Assembly: GCA_907163375.1 (NCBI GenBank)
Contig: CAJQUW010007764.1
Coordinates: forward strand, 176,584 to 240,583
DNA length: 64,000 nucleotides
Source of the DNA: Prostheceraeus crozeri
Lineage: Eukaryota; Platyhelminthes; Polycladida; Euryleptidae
Reading direction: 5' to 3'
Position 1 is the stretch's first letter. Every line of letters starts with the position of its first letter. Below the pieces are notes generated by a model. The model was given only the letters and a program-made list of their open reading frames with translations, made no database searches and was not told where the DNA came from. Made by a program: the position numbers and the translations under genes. Positions 32,961 through 44,125 of this stretch are shown in pieces.

Positions 32961-34782
32961 ACTAAAATCGATGCATCTTCGAAAATAACATAATGTAAAA
33001 GTTTATCATTAATTTCTACCCATGCATTTCTTATTAATAGGATTCATGTTTATCGCAGGGCATTTGATGAATCCCAATTTTGCGATTGCAGTTGGAATAG
33101 AATACAATTGCAAAAGTTCAATATCATAATTCAATTGATCTTTTTTGCGGATACATTCGTGCCCGTGCTCGATGCATGGAATGAGTCTGTCTTTCGATGA
33201 TTTACAAGCATCCCAGCGTTGGCGATCACGTCATTAAGTGCAGCCCTCGTATTTCATTTCTGAATAGACTGCGCACAGATTATATCCCTACTGCCGCCTG
33301 GGCGAATGACCTTCAATCAACGCGTCACTACCGATAATCACATGACAGCGAGAGGAAACGTGCAATCACTCCTTCATTTAATTCATGTTACTCGCACTGC
33401 GCATCGAACGTGATTCATGTCTAGCGATGCGGTTTTAGTGATAGGCTACGACTTAGACCAAACTTTATTAAACGACGCCTCGAGCACCTTTCCTTTGGAC
33501 ATTTGGAGGAACTTAAATCCGCCATCCATATTCGACCTCCACAATCAATTCGCAGATCATTTATTTCTATTTTCAAGTTGCAGACCAGCAGTTGACGACT
33601 AAGCTTTTGCCTTTATCATCTTATAAAACATCTTGTGATTTGGTTCACCTCATATTTAGTGACTTGACTTTATCTCCTACATTAGTCGCTGAAAACCAGG
33701 GCTTCGAATGTCATCTCGTGATCTCTGACAAGAAAATAGTCTAATGCAGTACAAAAAAATGTTTTTCGATGATTGATATCATCAATTGCCGGAGTTTACG
33801 GGTGAGATCTCTACTATTTTCATTGCTTATTAAGTTTAAGTGAATTAACTATACGTACTGTATTAGTTATAAACTTATTTTCACGAAATTATTATAAATG
33901 TTGAAGCTTATTCATTAAATCGCAAAAATAAAAGAAAAAATAATTTAATTGTCCATAAAACATGGCATCATCTGATATCAATTAATTTGTTTCAAATTTC
34001 TTGGCTCTCGAATTGGAATCAGATTAATTCCTCCCGCCGAAGATAATTTACCATAACTAGAGGCTTTATACATTTTGCCATGCTTAAAAAGGAACGCTGC
34101 TATTCGAACATTTCATCTTCCTGTTATTGAACTGTTGTGTGATCATTAATAAAATACTTGAAGGTTTCTGCAAAATACTGAAGTTTGTACCATGGGATTA
34201 TAAATGACAATGCATATAGGCTACCATTTTGACGATCAAAATGTTGTGATGTGCATTGATTTTTTTTACGTAAGTGAATAATTTAAATGTACTGTAACAA
34301 ATGTAAGAATAGTACAGGTATCTATAAGCTTATTATATAAATCTAGATAATGATTCTGATTCTACTGTATATTTGAATAATTGGACGATTGTACGTCACA
34401 CATATCAGTTTGCAATATCGCAATGCATGCACATACATAAGTGTTGTTGAATAATATTCAAATAAGCTTATTTTGTTGAATGTTATCAATTATTGCGAAA
34501 ATGAATGAATAAATAATTTGCTTTTGCTCATGGATGTATCGGATGCAATAATATATTTTTTGCTAGCCTGGATTTTTATGAAATGTTTGCAAACATGACA
34601 ATATTATGATTTGCATAGTTGTAAGGTTAGCAACACATTCTGGGCTACATAAAATAGGACTATATTCGATTTAATTATAATAAAACGTCATGTTTCGTAT
34701 TATGTTGTAAATGGAACAAAAAGTTTATTTTTTGATGACAATTATGATGTCTAAAAAATGATTCCCATTTACTTAGTTTATA

Positions 34783-35080
34783 AATAAAGCCACTAAATTC
34801 ATTTTGATAAAATTAAAAACTGATTCTTGCGCAATGCACTTCGTCCAGTCTTATTCAAGTGCAAACATGCAGGATTGAATATACTGCAGGATTGATCTAC
34901 AGCAATGAATCTATGAACAAAAAGATTGCTCATAGATATATTACTGTAGAAGTATATGATTTTAGATTTTGTATTTTATATTCAGTCCACGCTTGCACTT
35001 GAATAAGAGTGGGCGAAAGACATTGTGCAAGAATTATTTTTTAATTTTATCAAAATAAATCTGGTGGCTTCTTTTATTTA
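34783..35080. repeat. nested inverted repeat inside the CCCAGT element
   Basis: Left arm 34783-34866 and right arm about 34991-35080 are inverted copies sharing TTTTGATAAAATTAAAAA, ATTCTTGC, CAATG and CTTATTCAAGTGCAA. It is MITE-like and non-coding. Its position implies insertion into the larger element, or that it is an internal part of it. Confidence 0.85.
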
Positions 35081-36225
35081 TTGATCATTATGATGATTAA
35101 TTTTATCATGATTGTGTAATTATTTTGTGTGGAAAAAATATATACCGGAAGATGATGGTCGCTTGTCCCGCATTTGCTAGAAAAACAGAGGAAATACTAT
35201 CTAAACAAGGAATTCTCTCATCATATGAATGTCATATTTTATTGGGTTGTATAGTATTAATGCAAAATCATGCTAAAATTCATGATCTAATTTTACAGGC
35301 GATAAATATCCGAAGATGGTCAAAAATCAAAAATATATCAATAACTGTGTCCCTGTCCAGATGCAGAGCATTGCATACATTCAAAATATGATGACAATGT
35401 GAATTTTAAAATGTATGATGTTTTTTTAAATTTTAGTCTAATTTTAGTTTCTAATTATGTCTTTCAATTTATAATTTAGCTTCGATAGCCTCTAGATTTT
35501 AGGCAACAAGCCTGAAGAAACTTTTATTTTGGATTAGTTGTGCCTCATGTCAATGAAAGAAATTTTATATTTTACGAACTGCAGAATTATATATTATTTA
35601 TATTCAATGTAGACCGTCCTATATGCCTACATGTCGAAGCATCTTCTCTACGGTGAGTCAAATTCGATAGGCTTGCATTTCGACACCTCTGATGAGCAAT
35701 TTCATCAAAGTAGATATTGATATTCTAATATAGTGATTTCTCTTTTGAACGTTGTATATGTAGGCCTACGTGTATGTCATTTTTGTGATCTAATTAAAAT
35801 TTTGCTGTTTCTTACTTCAGGTACGTCGTGCTTACAAAAGGTAAATGGAATATCGAAGAAGGATCCGTGATTTATCAGCGTCTGCTTTTGTCTCAAGTGG
35901 AACGTGCATGCAAACAGAAATACCTAGATAATTTGCGAAAATATAATTATCCACAGATGATTCCAATGTTTTCGTTATCTTCATAATTGGGTAAATGATT
36001 GAAACTAAGTACGCGTAATGGGATGTCTGTCACGATGTCAAGTGACTCATTAGTACGTCTCGTAGGAGTACTTTGAAGACGTACGTTGGATGTCCCGGCG
36101 GGATGTCATACTGACGTCCTGTAATGCTTCCGCTGTGACGTGTTTTTACTGTCAAATAAGACGTACGTGGGCCATCCTGTAATGACGCCGTCATGACATC
36201 CCGCTGACGTCACATGTTTACTGGG

Positions 36226-37009
36226 TTATGCTTCATTCACAGAGCACGGATGTATGTGTAACAGCTGCGTTCTTCTTCAGAAAGTGCTTCCGATAGCCCG
36301 TAAACGCATAGTTTAACACTTGACACAAAAATATAATATCTATCACATACAAGCTTGGCAAAATCTACATTCTGGAGTTATCATGTGTATGTGTAGTGAC
36401 ATTTGAAAACAGTTGTTTCCGATCTCCTGAAAAACGAAAATTTTTCCACGTTTCGGAAGCGTCGGCATCGTGCCGGCTTAATTTAAGAAATTCAAAGAAC
36501 GTGATTGCACTAGACATAGATGAGACGTAGATGAGGCAGGGGTGTAGTGGAGGGGTAACGCGGAACAACGCCGTTATAATTTCTAAGATTCTGGCTGAAT
36601 CAGCGTTATACTTCCTAAGGTCATCAAAACAAGGATTGAAACCCAGAACTATTTGTCCTATGTGGAAATTGTTTTAATTGAATCATCAGAATACATATTT
36701 GAATTCAGTGAAACAATTACCTCATTCTTCGTCAAAAGATGGTAATCTGTATGTGGCAAACATTTAATGTAAAAATGTTCATACTTGATGTGCATTATTG
36801 ATGAAGATCTTATTCAACTTCCTATTTTTGCATTTTGTCATGAGCATGCATGCTTTCATTATTACTTGGATTCATGTGGAAGTCCTTCAATGATGAAGTA
36901 ATCGCCGAAAGGGGATGAGAGCGGTTGAAAATTCTGAAAGGGCAATTATGTAGCTCTCGAACAGTCCGTTATGGACAATAGTGGCACGAATATGCGTTTT
37001 TCAGCTGAC
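36226..37009. other. no recognisable gene
   Basis: Non-coding. AGCGTTATACTTCC at about 36602 recurs near 37107 and 37861. Confidence 0.5.
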
Positions 37010-37088
37010 ACACTAAAGGTCAAAAGACTTGTAATCCTTGCGCATTAGTTAACATTGCATGTGCGACAAGTCTTTTGACTTTTAGTGT
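37010..37088. repeat. short hairpin with 23-bp arms
   Basis: The arms 37010-37032 and 37066-37088 (outer ACACTAAA, inner AAAAGACTTGT) differ at one base. The loop is 33 bases. The size resembles a microRNA precursor, but palindromic repeats are common here. Confidence 0.85.
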
Positions 37089-37146
37089 ATATACATGTCA
37101 AATTTAGCGTTATACTTCCAAAATTCAGCTGAATTTTTAGCTCTTA

Positions 37147-37857
37147 AGGGCGGTTTATACTTCTACGCGCTTAGCATGCGCGCCGGCTTCCCCGCGCCAA
37201 GAGAGAGGAAAATACTCTGACGTCATCACATGAAGAGTGATTCACCTGGTCATTTGGACATGAAGAGAATCTACGCGCGTAGATTTCGGCAGTTGACTCG
37301 CATCTTACTTTTACGCGCTACGCAAGGCCCAGCAAACATGCAGGAAGTTGAGAGAGATGCCGATTTTGAGGATAAATTGATAGAGGAAGTGAAGAAATAT
37401 GAGCATTTATACAACACAGGTAGCAGAGATCACAAGGATTAAGAGATGGCAGCCCAATCTTGGATAACTATCGCCGAATCAGGGGGAAGGAGTGTCAAAG
37501 ATTGTAAAGATAAATGGAAGTATTTGAGAGACCAGTATGCACGAAAGAGGAAGTCGATGGATGCAAAAAGTGGCGCTCCAACTCAGAAGAGAATGAGGTG
37601 GAAGTTCTACGAGTCTCTGAGCTTTCTCTCAGACCACATAAAACACAGAATAACCGATTCAAACATCGAGTAAGTTAGAAATAAAATATTTATATGAAGC
37701 CCTGCATCTAAACTAATGCTTGTGATACGACGCGCAAAGTATAAACGCTCGCCCGCGCGTATCTAAAACATTCCCCATGTTTTGGCAGCATCAGATCACG
37801 TGATTGCTGACTCTTAGCGCAGCGCGTATGTACGCGCGTAGAAGTATAAACTGTCCT
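37147..37857 (+). mobile_element. PIF/Harbinger-like element encoding only a MADF protein (711 bp)
   Basis: The left end AGGGCGGTTTATACTTCTAC and right end (inverted) AGGACAGTTTATACTTCTAC match over about 24 bp with two mismatches, then continue GC-rich. Both sides carry TTA (37144-37146 and 37858-37860), the usual 3-bp Harbinger duplication. Harbinger elements encode a DDE transposase and a separate Myb/SANT-like (MADF) protein; only the latter is found here. Confidence 0.83.
37341..37673 (+). pseudogene. MADF/Myb-SANT-like DNA-binding protein, one stop
   Basis: From about 37338 the frame reads MQEVERDADFEDKLIEEVKK, YEHLYNT and SRDHKD, then a TAA at 37440-37442. In the same frame it continues EMAAQSWITIAESGG, SVKDCKDKWKYLRDQYARKR and FYESLSFLSDHI. 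This is the MADF pattern: (F-x-x-LI-x-x-V), (LY), (W-x-x-IA), (C-x-x-(K/R)W-x-x-LRD-x-(Y/F)-x-R), then (FL). A single substitution, for example AAA to TAA, would explain the stop. In Harbinger transposons this protein binds the TIRs and helps the transposase enter the nucleus. The frame also extends upstream to an ATG at 37230 without recognisable domain content. Confidence 0.85.
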
Positions 37858-37934
37858 TTAGCGTTATACTTCCCAAGAATTTACGACTACACCTGAGAAT
37901 AGGTACAGAGTTGCCAACGTTTCAGGTCCTGACC

Positions 37935-37985
37935 CTTTCTCAAGGCAGTTGATTATGAAGTTTATAGTCAACTGCCTTGAGAAAG
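37935..37985. repeat. short hairpin with 18-bp perfect arms
   Basis: CTTTCTCAAGGCAGTTGA (37935-37952) and its inverse (37968-37985) surround a 15-base loop. A third partial copy of the right arm, AGTCAACTGCCTTGG, follows at about 37993-38007. Confidence 0.9.
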
Positions 37986-38207
37986 AGTTTACAGTCAACT
38001 GCCTTGGATATGGTCCTCCCGCACACTGCCATTACTTATAGCATTTAGAGAGTTCAAAAAGCATTACAAAAATGACAAGAATGTTCATAAATGCAAGATG
38101 CTTGCATCAATTCAGCTTGTAATCAGTTATTGCCATCAAATTCGCTACATAGTGCAAAAAGGTCATGACAATATGTTCTTGACAGCTGCGATGAGTGATC
38201 AGCGTGG

Positions 38208-38933
38208 TAGTTCGGCAGCCAGAACGAGTTCCTGCAGGGAACGAGGCCGAAAATGGGACTTTCACAGAATGATGTACACCCTAAGCCTGCTATGAATCTG
38301 CGCGTCTGCCGAGTTCTAGTGAGTTCCTCTTCTTGTCAGACAAATCAAAGAAAAACACATGTAAATCCAATGGGACGCAGATTGTAGTTTTTAGCTGAAA
38401 TGAAATTTTCTATGTTTTCGCTAATCAACTGAAAAGTATTAAGTCTAGACTCTAGAGTCATCATTTTTGAAATGGAATGTCTTCAGGTCATTTTATATTA
38501 TGTGCATGCGCTCTTATCGTGCATGTGATCTGCAAAGTATGTGAGAATGTGGTTGAATGTGGATAAAGCTGCTCAAAATGTTTGCCGACATTAAGGGACT
38601 CGCCAAATCTAAATGTGCTTAGCTTTCTGGACAGGGGTGCATGAACATCATATAAAATGACCTGAAGACATTCCATGTCAAACATTATGACTATGGCCTT
38701 AGTACTTTTCGTCTAATCAGAGAAAACATAGAAAATTTCATTTTAGCCAAAACTGTAGTCTGCATCCCCTTGGATTTACATGTGTTTTTCTTTGATCCTG
38801 TCTGACAAGAAGAGGAACTCACTAGAACTCGGCAGGCGCGCCGATTCGTAGCAGGCTTAGGGTGTACATCATTCTATGAAAGTTTCATTTTCGGCCTCGT
38901 TCCCTGCAGAAACTCGTTCTGGCTGCCGGACTA
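38208..38933. mobile_element. FB1 element, second full-length copy (726 bp)
   Basis: The left end is TAGTTCGGCAGCCAGAACGA and the right end is the family inverse, GGCTGCCGGACTA. The flanking triplets are TGG and TGA, a worn 3-bp duplication. The arm and centre order match 21652-22378. Open frames inside are by-products. Confidence 0.88.
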
Positions 38934-39257
38934 TGACTTCAGTGATCATTGAGACTGTACATGTAAAATCAATGTCTAAAAGAATCTATGCGAAAAATTG
39001 CTTGGATGAATTAATTTCGTTCTTTTTTTCATAGACCGCTCTATCGCGGCATCTGCAGTTCAACATAAAATATCGTGTAAGTTTGTAATTTTTTTATCAA
39101 TACTTGCAAACTTGTCAGTATACTTGCATTGCATCAATTAAATCAATTTTCAAACACAATGGATGCAAAGCATTGGAAAAACAAAGGAATACTTTGGAAA
39201 GTGACATTTTTTGAAAGTCTTGCAATCCTCATCTAGCAACTTTTTCGTGTTCTTGTG
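38934..39257. other. no recognisable gene
   Basis: Non-coding; nothing recognised. Confidence 0.5.
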
Positions 39258-39390
39258 CCGTCGGCTTGGTTTATTGAAGAAAGTGCTCCAACGCGGTTCG
39301 ATTCCTTGGTCGGGCGAGTTGGGTCAGAGAATCAATGATGTTAGTCTTTTATTGACCTTGTAGTTGGCAACATTATCTTTAGATTCCATG
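39258..39390 (+). repeat. tRNA-derived SINE, third copy
   Basis: B-box GCGGTTCGATTCC, then GGTCGGGCGAGTTGGGTCAG, GAATCAATGATGTTAGTC and TTTTATTGACCTTG match the SINE at 25532. The A-box region (GTCGGCTTGGTTTATTG) is weaker. Confidence 0.7.
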
Positions 39391-39795
39391 TACAGCGACA
39401 GATCTTCATTTTCAGCAACCTTATCTATCATTTCATCATGTATAGATAATAATGCTAATTTACTGAGAAATGAGAATTAAGGTAGAAGCGAGGAATGTCT
39501 ATTATAATATCTATTAGAAATGTCTATGATATCGAGCCATCTTTTGATGCACAGGCTGCGATCAATCCACTCCATTATATATCGGTTTATGAGAACGGGT
39601 TTCACAACAAATATTTTGCATATCAATTTTATAGAATTCTGAGAACACTCTTTAGGGGTTAAAGAGGCGAAACTCTCCTCCAGCGGCATTTCAATGCGTT
39701 TCAAGGAACAGGGTGGACCGGGCAAACGGAGATTTTCATGAAAGTAAAGTTGCTTCATTATGTTCATGCAAATTAGGACGAACGGTGCACAATAA
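39391..39795. other. no recognisable gene
   Basis: Non-coding; a 96-codon minus-strand frame at 39477-39767 has no recognisable domain. Confidence 0.5.
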
Positions 39796-40455
39796 TAGTC
39801 CGGCAGTCAGAGCGAATTTCTGCAGGGAAAGAGGCCGAAAATGAGACTTTCATAGAATCATGCACACCCAAAGCCTACCAAAAGTTCCGGTTAGTTCCTC
39901 TTCTTGTTAAACAGGATCACAGAAAAACACATGTTAATCCAATGAGACGAAGATTGAAGAATTTGGTTGAAATGAAATATTCTATGTTTCCTCTGATTAA
40001 ACAAAAAGTATTGAGTCTAGAGTCATAACTTTTGACATGGAATATCTTCAGGTCATTTCTCGCCATGTTCTGGAACATTTGTCTGTTAAGCTGAGCACCT
40101 TCATATTTGGCAAGCTTCCTAATGTCCGCAAACACAGACATTTTGAGTAATTTAATCCACATTTAGCCACAATCTCACATCCATCGATGATCAGACACAT
40201 AATATGTAGCATATACACGATAGGAAAAGACCTGCAGACAAATCATGCTAAAAATCATGATTCTAGACTTAGTACTTAACAAGAGAATACATAGAAAATT
40301 TCGTTTTGACCTAGAACTTCAATCTTTGTCCCATTGGATTAACTGTGTTTTTTAAAGTGTTTTTCTTTGATCCTGTCCGCAAGAAGAGGAACCAGGTAGA
40401 ACTCGACAGATGCGCAGACACTTAGTGAGCATTATACATCATTCTGTGGAAGCTT
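39796..40455. mobile_element. FB1 element, right end lost
   Basis: Starts TAGTCCGGCAGTCAGAGCGA and follows the family through both arms to CATTCTGTGGAAGCTT near 40455, where homology ends about 60 bp short of the expected terminus. Confidence 0.82.
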
Positions 40456-42566
40456 AAATTTGTTGGACAACATCATCTAAAAATTGACTGCAAAACAAGC
40501 AACTGTCATACATGCACCTGCTGCTGCAGCAGTGCGGAGAAGAATAGACATCGGACAATTGGCTAGATATGATGCTAGACGGTGCATTAATGGGAAGTGC
40601 CTTGATCTGACGACACTTCTCATCACACGAATGTAAAGTGAATGTTAAGTATAGAAATATTAACTTACGTTTGTAATCTTTGACAATCCTGCTATATTTT
40701 GACTCCTTTGTTCTTCCTTAGGCAATGCGGATCACTTTGTACAGACAATGCGGTCTAGATTGAAGAATATTTATCAATGTCTTCGCTTTTCATCTCTTGA
40801 AAATCCCCTTTCCCTTCACATGAGGTTACTTTTTCTGCGTTTTTGTGCTGTTCTTGTAGACCTGAGGGGCTGCATTGAATCAATGCTATCGATTCCTCGT
40901 CTATTTGATTACTTTGTTTCAGGATATTTCTCGTAGGTGAAGATTAGAGGCGGTTCCTGAGAATCGGCGCCCCTGAATCACTGTCGAATTTTTTTAAATA
41001 GATCGCTTAAGGAAGATAATGATGCTTCCTTCCCAGTAAAGATATAATTTAATTGCTCGGTCTGTATGAGAAACAGAAGGAAATACTCCAAAGGCCAAGT
41101 TACAATGTTACATGAATTAAGAACAAGTCCAGTTGCATGCAAACCTGTTGGCTGCTGTGTTTTGAAGATCTATGAAGAGTTACCCTGAGAAGGTGTGAGC
41201 GAAGTTTGGTTGAGATTGAGGCCGCATTGACAAAGTTTCGGTCTTCAATGTAAAGCTGTATTGCGAAACATTTAAACATGAGGTGCTTCGCCGGCCAGAG
41301 TTACCCGTTGGCTGTTCTGTTTTGAAGCGCTCTAGAGAATACTACTGAGAAGGTAGGCGCCTATTTTTTTGATGAAGTTCTCAATAACTTTAAGTTGCAG
41401 CTACCGGTAGATTTATTCAATGAACTTATTTTCCTTATTCATTTTCTCTTCAGTGTCAGCTGGAAAAAATGTTCCTGTTGCTTTCCTGTAGTGGGTTATT
41501 TACGGAAGTACGTTCTTTCCGTCTATGTCAGCTACTTGACTGAAAATGCCAAATATCTGAATCAAGCCCGGCCCTGCCTAAGCCTGACCAATGACTGATC
41601 TTATATTATGGTAACTTTTATAGAAATTTGTTTTCGACTTATTAACTTGTTTATGTAGTGATCTCATCATATTCAGAGGTAAATAAATTTCATGTTGTGC
41701 AGGACAATACTCCATACTCATGTAAGGCCAAATGGTATGCACAATTGCCTGCTTTGCCCTGAGAATTAATCTAATTAGCTACTTACATATTTAACAAAAA
41801 TATGCAAGCTGTGTAGTAGTAGCTTACCACGACTCTACCAATCCGAACACATTGAATAAAAAGAAGAAGCGGCGAATTCAAGTACAACAAAAGAAAACGA
41901 TACACGTCTCAAATCTTTCATACACTACTAAAGAAATATCGCATCAAAAATCTCGAAATTCTTACGATTGGTTGTGATTGGATCATTCCATATTTCCCAA
42001 CGACCAATGAAAATGGCGGAGCTTTCATCAGCTGATCCTCTGACCTGTTCGGGAAAGAGACACTCGCTTTCAGGATAATTTTCCGTTATTGTGCTTTTGT
42101 TTGACGTCGAAACACGCGAGCATTCGATATGCTGATGTCTTTTAAGTCGAGATGAACTAGGGATGAATTGCTCGCCCTCAGAAGAAGATATAAAACGTCA
42201 CTTTTGGAAATAAAAGGGATAAACTCCTTTGAAGGCGCCATCGTTTTGAAAATCCGGCCGGGAAAACATCAATTGCGTTGTTGTTTCATTCACACCGCCG
42301 ACAAACGATGAAAGGAAGTCAGTGGACTCGATAATGATCGGTCTAAGTGTCACACGTAAAACGAGTAGATTGTGCAAGGATACAGGAACACGGAAACTAA
42401 CGAGAGGAGAAACGGGGGAAATTAGATAAATGACATTCAGTCTTTATCAGTGAAGGAAAAGACAGCAACGGCTAGAAGTCAGAAAAATGATGCGAATCTT
42501 TGATATCTATGAGCTTGATTTATGACGAAGAACTCTAAATCAAGAACTCCGATATGCTTTAATAAT
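40456..42566. other. no recognisable gene
   Basis: Non-coding. GTTGGCTG(C/T)TGTTTTGAAG-like blocks with AC(C)CTGAGAAGGT recur at about 41148-41193 and 41309-41355. A CCAAT motif at 42004 precedes ATGGCGGAG (42013), which opens a 21-codon frame; see findings. Confidence 0.45.
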
Positions 42567-43054
42567 CACAAAATTAATTAGACAAGTCGTCTATTCTTCT
42601 GTTTAACTAGAACGGAAGCATCGGAACACGCACCGCTTATGAAATGGCACAATCTGCTGACATAATACCATAGCAATAGAACAATGAGCAGCCAGTTCAA
42701 CGTTAAACACGCCAAATTCTGCGAAGTTTCAGTGACTGTCAACCGAATCACAGAGCAAAGAGACACAGTCGATATCAAGTTCTACAGAGAAGTTTGTGAA
42801 CGTTTTTATGTGAGCCTTCAATCTTTTTTTAATAGTGATCGGAAGGAACAACATTATCGAGAAAACGTTTGCGCAATGATCTGAATTCTTCGAACCTGAA
42901 GGAATCGTGGCGATCGGAGCAATTAGAAAGAACTTACAGGAATCCACAAACGACACATGGCTATTCACCGCTATTCACGTTCATGCATACACCATCGCTT
43001 TGAATCAGTTTGCACTTCTAGCAAATTGACACGGTTAAACAATTTAATTCTGTG
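42567..43054 (+). mobile_element. hAT-type MITE, fourth copy
   Basis: Left CACAAAATTAATTAGAC and right TTTAATTCTGTG are diverged family ends, and the body matches 20071-20591 throughout. No 8-bp duplication is visible (TTAATAAT against ATACCAGT). Open frames within it are by-products. Confidence 0.8.
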
Positions 43055-43210
43055 ATACCAGTAATAAGGTACTGGAACGGAAATGGACATTGAAAACAAT
43101 AAGACGTCGTGGACATGCGTTGTCATAGCAACGGTACCTGAACGATGACGGCTTCCAGTGACTGACAATAGAAAAGTATTATTGGATCACGTAATTGCAT
43201 CGTCGTACAG

Positions 43211-43875
43211 TAAGACTCAGGCCGACAGGCAGAACGAGCTTCTGCATGAAACGATGCCGAAAGTGAGGCTTTCACAGAATGATGCACAACCTATATGACT
43301 AGAATGGAAATTGACTCAACAAGGTCACATCCGGGGGGGGGGGGACATAAGTTGGGCATGAATCACCATGAGAAAGCTTATGATTATTTTGGTTCTATTC
43401 TGATACCAATCTAATTCATATTGGGTCGGCGTGGTGAAAATGGTGTGAAATGCGTGCGTTTTTTGCCGTGTGTGTGTTTTGGCATGAATTATTATGAACA
43501 TTTTTTTTAGACCTATACCGACTATGAATCTGAGCGTCTGCTGAGCTCTGTTTAGTTTTTCTTCTTCTTACTCATGTTAATCCAATGGGATGCAGATTGT
43601 ATTTTTTGGTTTTAAGTGAATGTTCTATGTTTTCCCTGATTAAGCAAAAAGCAGTAATCCCAGACTCATAATTTTTGACATGGAATGGATTCAGGTTATT
43701 TCCTATAATGTTCATGCAATTCTGTCAATGAAACTAAACACTTTCAGATTTGGCAAGCCTCCTAATGTAGACAAACACAATCATTTTGAGATATTTCATC
43801 CACCTTTTACCAAATTCTTGCATGAATTACCGATCAGAAGCAAGATAATAACTCATGCACGTCATAGTTTGTGAC
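43211..43875. mobile_element. FB1 element, interrupted and missing its right arm
   Basis: The left arm (GACAGGCAGAACGAGCTTCT onward) runs to 43295, is broken by a 215-bp insertion, and resumes at 43511 with CTATACCGACTATGAATCTG. It ends in the central segment near 43875. Confidence 0.78.
43296..43510 (+). mobile_element. 215-bp insertion with 7-bp target duplication
   Basis: ACCTATA occurs on both sides (43289-43295 and 43511-43517), and FB1 sequence is continuous if the insert and one ACCTATA are removed. It opens TGACTAGAATGGAAATTGAC, has a run of G near 43333-43344, and ends in T(8)AG. Its first 75 bp match 10640-10722. It is non-coding and I cannot classify it. Confidence 0.78.
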
Positions 43876-44125
43876 AGTGGTGGCTCCGTACTTTTCTGTT
43901 TGGTCATGCTCATCAGATTTTTTCGAATCAAGCGGAAATTTCAAGTCCTAAAAGCAAAGGATTTTTAACCGCACAGTATGCATACTATCAAGAAGAGAGT
44001 GCAAATTATCATGCAACGTAATGACAAGTTACCAATTCGATGTACACATTTTCAATCTCATCTCCTATATTTTCTCTTTCTCATGATTCAAAAATGCATA
44101 ATATATAAGCTGCCTACTTTTATAT

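Larger units (their letters stand above)
32270..36225. mobile_element. 3.96-kb element with CCCAGTAAACAT TIRs
   Basis: The left end reads CCCAGTAAACATTGTGACGT and the right end, inverted, reads CCCAGTAAACATGTGACGTC. Both subterminal regions (about 130 and 220 bp) are dense in GACGTC, GATGTC and GTGACGTC-like blocks, unlike the rest of the window. The flanks TTACTGCTTT (left) and TTATGCTTC (right) may be an 8-10 bp target duplication with an indel. I find no transposase. The interior holds a pyrimidine tract, a nested inverted repeat and AT-rich filler, so it is likely non-autonomous. Confidence 0.75.

Noticed and set aside
32419-32961. 180-codon Phe/Leu/Ser-rich frame resembling a membrane protein
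   Set aside because: It is the translation of a TTCTTCT-type pyrimidine tract. The hydrophobicity follows from composition.
33417-33602. 61-codon frame with MSSDAVLVIGYDLDQTLL as a possible gene
   Set aside because: No domain I recognise, no splice context and no codon signal. It lies inside the CCCAGT element.
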